In this document: positions 6,046-9,194 of the stretch, one piece after another | Layout: every line of letters starts with the position of its first letter | How positions within the stretch are numbered: the first letter of the stretch is position 1 | From: an uncultured Ellagibacter sp. | Lineage (GTDB): Bacteria; Actinomycetota; Coriobacteriia; Coriobacteriales; Eggerthellaceae | Assembly: GCA_934661105.1 (NCBI GenBank) | Contig: CAKUIV010000079.1 | Span: forward strand, 1-9,194 | Length of the DNA: 9,194 nucleotides | Reading direction: 5' to 3' | The notes under the pieces: model-generated | Told to the model about the DNA's origin: nothing | Seen by the model: the letters and a program-made list of their open reading frames with translations, nothing else | The model's database searches: none | Position numbers and translations under genes: made by a program

Positions 6046-8130
6046 TTAGTCCACCGCGGTGATGCGGTAGAGGCGCATGTCGTTGCGGGCGAGCACGACC
6101 TCGAACCCGGGCGTCTCGTCGCGGACGAAGTCGATGCCGTGCCAGAGGCTGCCGTCCTCGTAAGTGAAGAAGAAGTTGCTGTCGGGATCGGCGGGGTTGT
6201 ACTCCCTGCCCTGGTCGAGCTGGAGCAAATACGTCGCCCCCACGTTTTCCACCGCTTCCTTCACCTCGTCGTCGTAGGAGATGGAATCGAGTCGGTTGCG
6301 GATGAGCTCGCTTTCGCGCGTCTCGCCGCCTTCGCCGTAGGTGCGCAAGTAGCGATAGTACGTGCGCATACCGTCGACGACGTAGGAAAAGCAGCTGCCG
6401 TCGTTCGGCTCGTTGATGACGAGCGCGCCCTCGGGAAGGACGCCAAGCGCCTCCTGGACGAACTCCTTTTCCTCCGTCGTGTAGATGTAGTTCACGTTGT
6501 TCTGCCACGAAAGGCGCTGCTCAACCGAGAGGAACGAGCCGCGGTCGAACTCGGGAATCTCCGTTTTCGGCGTGTCGTCCTTTTCGGGGACGGCAGGGTA
6601 TATCGTGCCGACAGCGAGCACCGCCGCGCACACGGCCGCCGCAATCGCCGTGGCGCTCTTCGACGAAAACGACGCGGAGGCGAGCACGCGTTTGACCGTG
6701 CGAGCGACAAGGGCGATTCCCATGCTCGCAAGCGGAACGCCGAACAGTGCCGCCATCGCCGCCACCCGATAGTAATCGGTGTACCAAAAACCGGTCAGCA
6801 GGTGCTGAAGCGGGCCGTCCGACGACACCCCGACCACGAACATCGCGCACGCAAGCGCATAGGAGAAGGAAAGCCACAGCCAGCGGCGCTCCTTGAGCGT
6901 CCATGCGGCGCCGACGACCACGAGCACGGCGAGCACGATCTGCACGCCGTCGTCCATGAACCCGAGCGTGAGCGCCTGGAGGAACGCCTCCATCTTGTAC
7001 TGCGCCGCGCCCCACGAATGCTCCACCACCGCGCGCAGGAACGGCAGTCGGTACATCGCGTACCACACGACGCAGATAATCGCAACCATGACGATCCCGA
7101 AAACGATGCGCAGCGCCCAGCGGGCCGCGCCCTGGCGGCGGAGCAGGTCGGCGGCGAGGGCGGCACGGTAGACGCAGAACGGGATGAGCCACACGCCCAC
7201 GACGAACACCGCGTTCGGCTGAGCGAACGCAAGCGCCGCGATTCCCACGACGAACAGGGCGGCGGCGCCTAAGCGCTCGCGGCGCGGCGCACCGGGGCGA
7301 AAGATCGCCACGAACAGGGCGGCGGCGAGCGGCAACAGGCAGTATGCGGAGGCGTTGGGGAACAGCGGGCCCCACGCGATCATCATCCAGGGGAACGCCG
7401 AGAACGCGAGCACGCAGGCGGCGCCCCAGCACACGACGTCGCGGCGGTCCTGGAAGACGATGCGCATGAACGCGAACATGCTCACGGGGAGCGCGATGGC
7501 GACGAAGACGAAGTTCGCCGCGTTCTCGGCGAGCGTGACGGGGACGCCGAGCAGGCTCACCATGAACGTCGCGACGTTGTACCAAGCCGTCGGATAGAAC
7601 CCACCGCCCGGTAGCGGGTTGATGGCCGCGTCGGCCGCGGTCGAGTACAGCGTGGTGTCGAGGGGCGACCAATCCCCCGACTCGATGAAGCCGCGGATGG
7701 AGCCGAGGTGGCTGATATTGTCGTATTCCTGCATGTAGTGCGTCGGGTCCTGCAGGAACACGACGAACATGACCGCGGATACGACGACGCCGATAGCAAG
7801 GTACAGGGCAAGGGCACGCGCGTCGAAACGGCACGCCTCGACGCTTCGCTCGCCGAAACGGCGGCGCGTAAGCCCGCGGGAACGACGGCGGCCGACGATG
7901 CAGACGACAAGCCCCACCGCGAGCAGCGGCAAGAACAGCGTCGCCCAGTTGGTTTCCACGCCGAGGATGGGATAGGCGAAGCAGAGGGCGATTGTCGCAG
8001 GTATGCCGAGAAGCGGGGAAAACGCGATCGCCGAGGGCGCGTTCATGCGAAGGCCCGAAAGCACCAGGGCTCCCGGCACGTAGAGGAACAGCGCCCCCAC
8101 GAGCGCCGCAACGAAAAACATGCCCCACAT
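6046..8130 (-). CDS. DUF6541-type polytopic membrane protein, possible GT-C glycosyltransferase
   Basis: The 694-residue protein has about 14 hydrophobic segments between residues 3 and 513, followed by a soluble domain of about 180 residues (514-694). It fits the large actinobacterial proteins annotated DUF6541, whose function is not established. After helix 4 (about 106-126) a long loop carries YMQEYDNISHLGSIRG (132-147), with D137 and H141 placed like the acidic/His loop residues of GT-C enzymes. GGGFYPTAWYN (175-185), WGPLFPNASAY (253-263) and FWYTDYYRVA (448-457) look like further conserved blocks. GT-C enzymes use polyprenyl-phosphate sugars on the outer face, which would suit the nearby GT2. 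Start: ATG at 8130 has AGGAAGG at 7 nt; the in-frame TTG two codons earlier is only 1 nt from that site and is rejected. It is convergent with the GT4 gene, with about 460 nt of upstream non-coding DNA. The enzyme assignment is inference. Confidence 0.82.
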   Translation of the reverse strand: MWGMFFVAALVGALFLYVPGALVLSGLRMNAPSAIAFSPLLGIPATIALCFAYPILGVETNWATLFLPLLAVGLVVCIVGRRRSRGLTRRRFGERSVEACRFDARALALYLAIGVVVSAVMFVVFLQDPTHYMQEYDNISHLGSIRGFIESGDWSPLDTTLYSTAADAAINPLPGGGFYPTAWYNVATFMVSLLGVPVTLAENAANFVFVAIALPVSMFAFMRIVFQDRRDVVCWGAACVLAFSAFPWMMIAWGPLFPNASAYCLLPLAAALFVAIFRPGAPRRERLGAAALFVVGIAALAFAQPNAVFVVGVWLIPFCVYRAALAADLLRRQGAARWALRIVFGIVMVAIICVVWYAMYRLPFLRAVVEHSWGAAQYKMEAFLQALTLGFMDDGVQIVLAVLVVVGAAWTLKERRWLWLSFSYALACAMFVVGVSSDGPLQHLLTGFWYTDYYRVAAMAALFGVPLASMGIALVARTVKRVLASASFSSKSATAIAAAVCAAVLAVGTIYPAVPEKDDTPKTEIPEFDRGSFLSVEQRLSWQNNVNYIYTTEEKEFVQEALGVLPEGALVINEPNDGSCFSYVVDGMRTYYRYLRTYGEGGETRESELIRNRLDSISYDDEVKEAVENVGATYLLQLDQGREYNPADPDSNFFFTYEDGSLWHGIDFVRDETPGFEVVLARNDMRLYRITAVD

Positions 8131-8182
8131 ACGCAACCCTTCCTAAAACGCTGCACGGCGGGAAACCACCGAAGACATCGGA

Positions 8183-8206
8183 GCGGGCGCCGCCAAGGAC
8201 GCCCGC
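8183..8206 (-). promoter_or_regulatory. Candidate leader hairpin upstream of the DUF6541 gene
   Basis: GCGGGCG (8183-8189) and CGCCCGC (8200-8206) form a 7-bp all-GC stem with a 10-nt loop. In the predicted minus-strand transcript it would sit in the leader, about 53 nt before the start codon. No T-run follows, so an ordinary terminator is unlikely; a translational or stability element is possible. Confidence 0.35.
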
Positions 8207-8221
8207 ATGCCAAACTCTGTA

Positions 8222-8250
8222 ATTGTACTATGGAAAGACGCGCAAGAACA
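8222..8250 (-). promoter_or_regulatory. Candidate promoter for the DUF6541 gene
   Basis: On the minus strand TACAAT (8227 to 8222) is a good -10 box, with TGTTCT (8250 to 8245) as a poor -35 at 17-nt spacing. It lies in a short AT-rich patch (about 8211-8237). A start near 8215 gives a leader of about 85 nt containing the hairpin at 8183-8206. Confidence 0.4.
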
Positions 8251-8458
8251 GCGGCCCAGGTGGTGAGAGGCGAGGAGGGGGGTCGTATCGCTTTCCTTGC
8301 AGGTGCTTCGTCATCCCAGGCAACGCGAATGCGAACTCGCCCGACGCAGGCTCGTCGATCACGCCCGCCAAAGCCTTCCCCAGTCGCCTGACCCCTTGAT
8401 TCTTTTGAGCATCGTTGAACTTTTTGAGCGCTGTTGATTTCTTTGAGCGCCGTGCCAT
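8228..8458 (-). CDS. Doubtful small basic open reading frame (76 aa)
   Basis: An ATG at 8458 with AAGGTG 6 nt upstream opens a 76-codon frame ending at 8228. The start is very basic (MARRSKKSTALKKFND), the middle mixed, and the end Pro-rich (DPPPRLSPPGP). I recognise no family, signal peptide or membrane helix. Against it: its first third lies across a 19-bp tandem repeat whose period is not a multiple of three, its codon use is less GC-biased at third positions than its neighbours, and its stop abuts the candidate promoter of the next gene. Phrases such as FALPGMTKH resemble chance translations of intergenic DNA. It is listed so that it can be tested. Confidence 0.2.
   Translation of the reverse strand: MARRSKKSTALKKFNDAQKNQGVRRLGKALAGVIDEPASGEFAFALPGMTKHLQGKRYDPPPRLSPPGPLFLRVFP
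8396..8452. repeat. Three tandem 19-bp repeats with phased TTGA motifs
   Basis: Three head-to-tail units of exactly 19 bp occupy 8396-8414, 8415-8433 and 8434-8452. On the plus strand the first is TTGATTCTTTTGAGCATCG and the second TTGAACTTTTTGAGCGCTG; the third keeps TTGA-T/C-rich-TTTGAGCGCCG. Every unit contains TTGA at offsets 0 and 9, so six TTGA motifs follow each other at alternating 9- and 10-bp steps, close to one helical turn. The region is T-rich on one strand in otherwise GC-rich DNA. A binding array for a regulator, a bent-DNA element or an iteron-like repeat are possible readings. Confidence 0.7.
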
Positions 8459-8465
8459 ATGGAGC

Positions 8466-8508
8466 ACCTTAGACACTCGCATTCCGAGGAAATGCACATT
8501 TCTAAGGT
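8466..8508. repeat. Nested inverted repeat (two-stem hairpin)
   Basis: The outer arms ACCTTAGA (8466-8473) and TCTAAGGT (8501-8508) pair over 8 bp. Inside, after a symmetric 5/5-nt internal loop, GCATT (8479-8483) and AATGC (8491-8495) pair over 5 bp around a 7-nt loop. The element starts 13 nt from the tandem repeats and lies upstream of the DUF6541 gene and downstream of VanW. It could be an operator, an RNA hairpin or a recombination-type site; no flanking T-run suggests a terminator. Confidence 0.55.
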
Positions 8509-8536
8509 TTCAGAGTCGGAAGCGAGACAAAGAGGA

Positions 8537-8568
8537 GAAGACCGCGCCCTTTTGCGCAGGCGGCCTCC
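8537..8568 (-). terminator. Terminator-like hairpin after the VanW-family gene
   Basis: On the minus strand, 24 nt past the VanW stop, GGAGGCCGC (8568 to 8560) pairs with GCGGTCTTC (8545 to 8537) through seven Watson-Crick and two G-U pairs; GCGC/GCGC at 8544-8547 and 8554-8557 offers an alternative inner stem. A pyrimidine-rich stretch with TCTCCTCTTT follows instead of a strict T-run. Its place and strand fit a terminator for VanW. Confidence 0.5.
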
Positions 8569-8581
8569 CCCTTAACTTTAC

Positions 8582-8591
8582 GTTTCGAAAC
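8582..8591. repeat. 10-bp palindrome GTTTCGAAAC next to the VanW stop
   Basis: A perfect palindrome, GTTTCGAAAC, directly follows the VanW stop codon on the minus strand. Its core TTCGAA also occurs in the divergent promoter region at 4672-4677. It is too short to build a function on alone. Confidence 0.35.
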
Positions 8592-9194
8592 CTACCAGTA
8601 CCAGGAATTCGGCAGGGGACTCGTGTGCACGAGGGTGCCGTTCTTGTAATATTCGCGCTGGCCGGCGGCCGAATTCGACCCCGTCCACCACGACGTCACC
8701 TCGACGGTGTCGTACCAATCGGGCTGGATGCCCCAGATGTCGCAGTTGAGCGTGCGGTCATGGCAGTCGACGACGATTTTCACGGGGAAGTCCCAGTCGT
8801 TGCGGAAGCGGAAGTCCGACGAACCCCAGTTCACCATGGCGTCTTGTCCGATAGGCACGTACTTGGAAGGCGTGGTGTGGTTCTGCCGCTCCACAACGGT
8901 GAGCCCCGCGCGCAGCACCGCGCCATAGAGCGTGGTCGACGCCTGGCAGATGCCACCGCCGTATCCTTCACCGCCAACGACGCCGGCGATCAGGTAGCCT
9001 TCCGCCGCGCCGCACGGGCCGCACGTGTCGAAGAACGACACCGTCTGCCCCGGCTGCACCACCATGCCGTCGAAGTTGGAAAGCGCGCGCGACATGTTGT
9101 ACCACCCGTTGATGGTGTTGGTGGAATACGTCTCGAAGTGCGCCATGTGGTCCGCGAAGTCCTCAGGGACGTACGTGGTGGGGGTAAGGGTGAA
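8592..9194 (-). CDS. VanW-family surface protein, C-terminal part (cut by right edge)
   Basis: The final 200 residues of a VanW-family protein are visible; the N-terminus lies beyond the right edge, as the frame is open to the last base. VanW domains are found in predicted exported envelope proteins, including an accessory protein of some vancomycin-resistance clusters, and their molecular role is unknown. Visible landmarks (numbered from the edge) are YSTNTINGWYNMSRAL (23-38), VVQPGQTVSFFDT (45-57), GYGGGICQASTTLYGAVLRA (78-97), the family hallmark, and KYVPIGQDAMVNW (111-123). The tail REYYKNGTLVHTSPLP (180-195) resembles the G5-like strand ending many VanW proteins. Unusually the block after FFDT reads CGPC (58-61), a CxxC pair, and more cysteines occur at 83, 144 and 151. 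The gene has its own terminator-like hairpin, so it is probably transcribed apart from DUF6541. It gives no evidence of vancomycin resistance. Confidence 0.9.
   Translation of the reverse strand, partial: FTLTPTTYVPEDFADHMAHFETYSTNTINGWYNMSRALSNFDGMVVQPGQTVSFFDTCGPCGAAEGYLIAGVVGGEGYGGGICQASTTLYGAVLRAGLTVVERQNHTTPSKYVPIGQDAMVNWGSSDFRFRNDWDFPVKIVVDCHDRTLNCDIWGIQPDWYDTVEVTSWWTGSNSAAGQREYYKNGTLVHTSPLPNSWYW

Noticed and set aside
6139..7272. A 377-codon plus-strand frame antisense to DUF6541
   Set aside because: A charged, low-complexity product, no ribosome-binding site noticed, and fully covered by a well-supported gene.
6521..8128. A 535-codon minus-strand frame shifted relative to the DUF6541 gene
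   Set aside because: Its product is Arg/Pro-rich with no membrane segments, while the chosen frame gives a coherent polytopic protein and a good ribosome-binding site.
8396..8452. CRISPR array
   Set aside because: The 19-bp units are directly joined with no spacers, there are only three, and no cas genes are seen.
8396..8452. Plasmid replication iterons
   Set aside because: Unit length would fit, but no replication initiator gene is present and the surroundings look chromosomal.
8592..9194. Vancomycin-resistance cluster
   Set aside because: Only a VanW-type domain is present; no vanA/B/H/X or vanRS genes are visible, and VanW proteins are common in Gram-positives without resistance.
1..9194. 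tRNA or rRNA genes, insertion sequences, transposases or integrases
   Set aside because: None was recognised on either strand by reading; no transposase motifs and no paired terminal inverted repeats were found.

Overview
The window is GC-rich chromosomal DNA from a high-GC Gram-positive bacterium. The gene set (a LicD pair, a large DUF6541-type membrane protein, a VanW-family surface protein, a DUF2304 protein with a GT2) and the codon use best fit the Coriobacteriia, probably Eggerthellaceae (Eggerthella/Gordonibacter/Adlercreutzia-like). That placement is an inference from gene content, not from a marker gene.

Layout: (1) Positions 1-4568 hold a tightly packed minus-strand operon, read right to left: GT2 glycosyltransferase, DUF2304 small membrane protein, LicD-family phosphotransferase, Wzx-type flippase, GT4 glycosyltransferase, and a second LicD paralogue cut by the left edge. 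Junctions are 0 nt, 1 nt, a 4-nt ATGA overlap, 4 nt and 39 nt, so co-transcription is very likely. (2) Positions 4569-4726 form an AT-rich island with divergent promoter-like sequences. (3) Positions 4727-5935 carry a second GT4 glycosyltransferase on the plus strand, best started at a GTG. (4) A 14-bp perfect stem at 5989-6033 lies between convergent genes. (5) Positions 6046-8130 (minus) encode a 694-residue polytopic protein of the DUF6541 type with an extracytoplasmic C-terminal domain. (6) Positions 8131-8591 are mostly non-coding and unusually structured: a leader hairpin, a candidate promoter, three 19-bp tandem repeats with helically phased TTGA motifs, a nested hairpin, a terminator-like hairpin and a 10-bp palindrome. 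(7) Positions 8592-9194 (minus) are the C-terminal part of a VanW-family protein that enters from the right edge.

Working model: this is part of a cell-envelope glycopolymer locus. The GT4 enzymes would build a lipid-linked oligosaccharide on the cytoplasmic face, Wzx would flip it, and the LicD proteins would add a phospho-substituent (phosphocholine or a related phosphoalcohol) to sugars. GT2 plus DUF2304 could make a polyprenyl-phosphate sugar for a membrane glycosyltransferase; the DUF6541 protein is a candidate for that role. No Wzy polymerase, LCP-type ligase, initiating sugar-phosphate transferase or choline uptake/activation genes are visible, so the locus must continue outside the window. 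Nothing here proves a wholly new system. The points most worth testing are the possible GT2-DUF2304-DUF6541 module and the repeat/hairpin element at 8396-8508.
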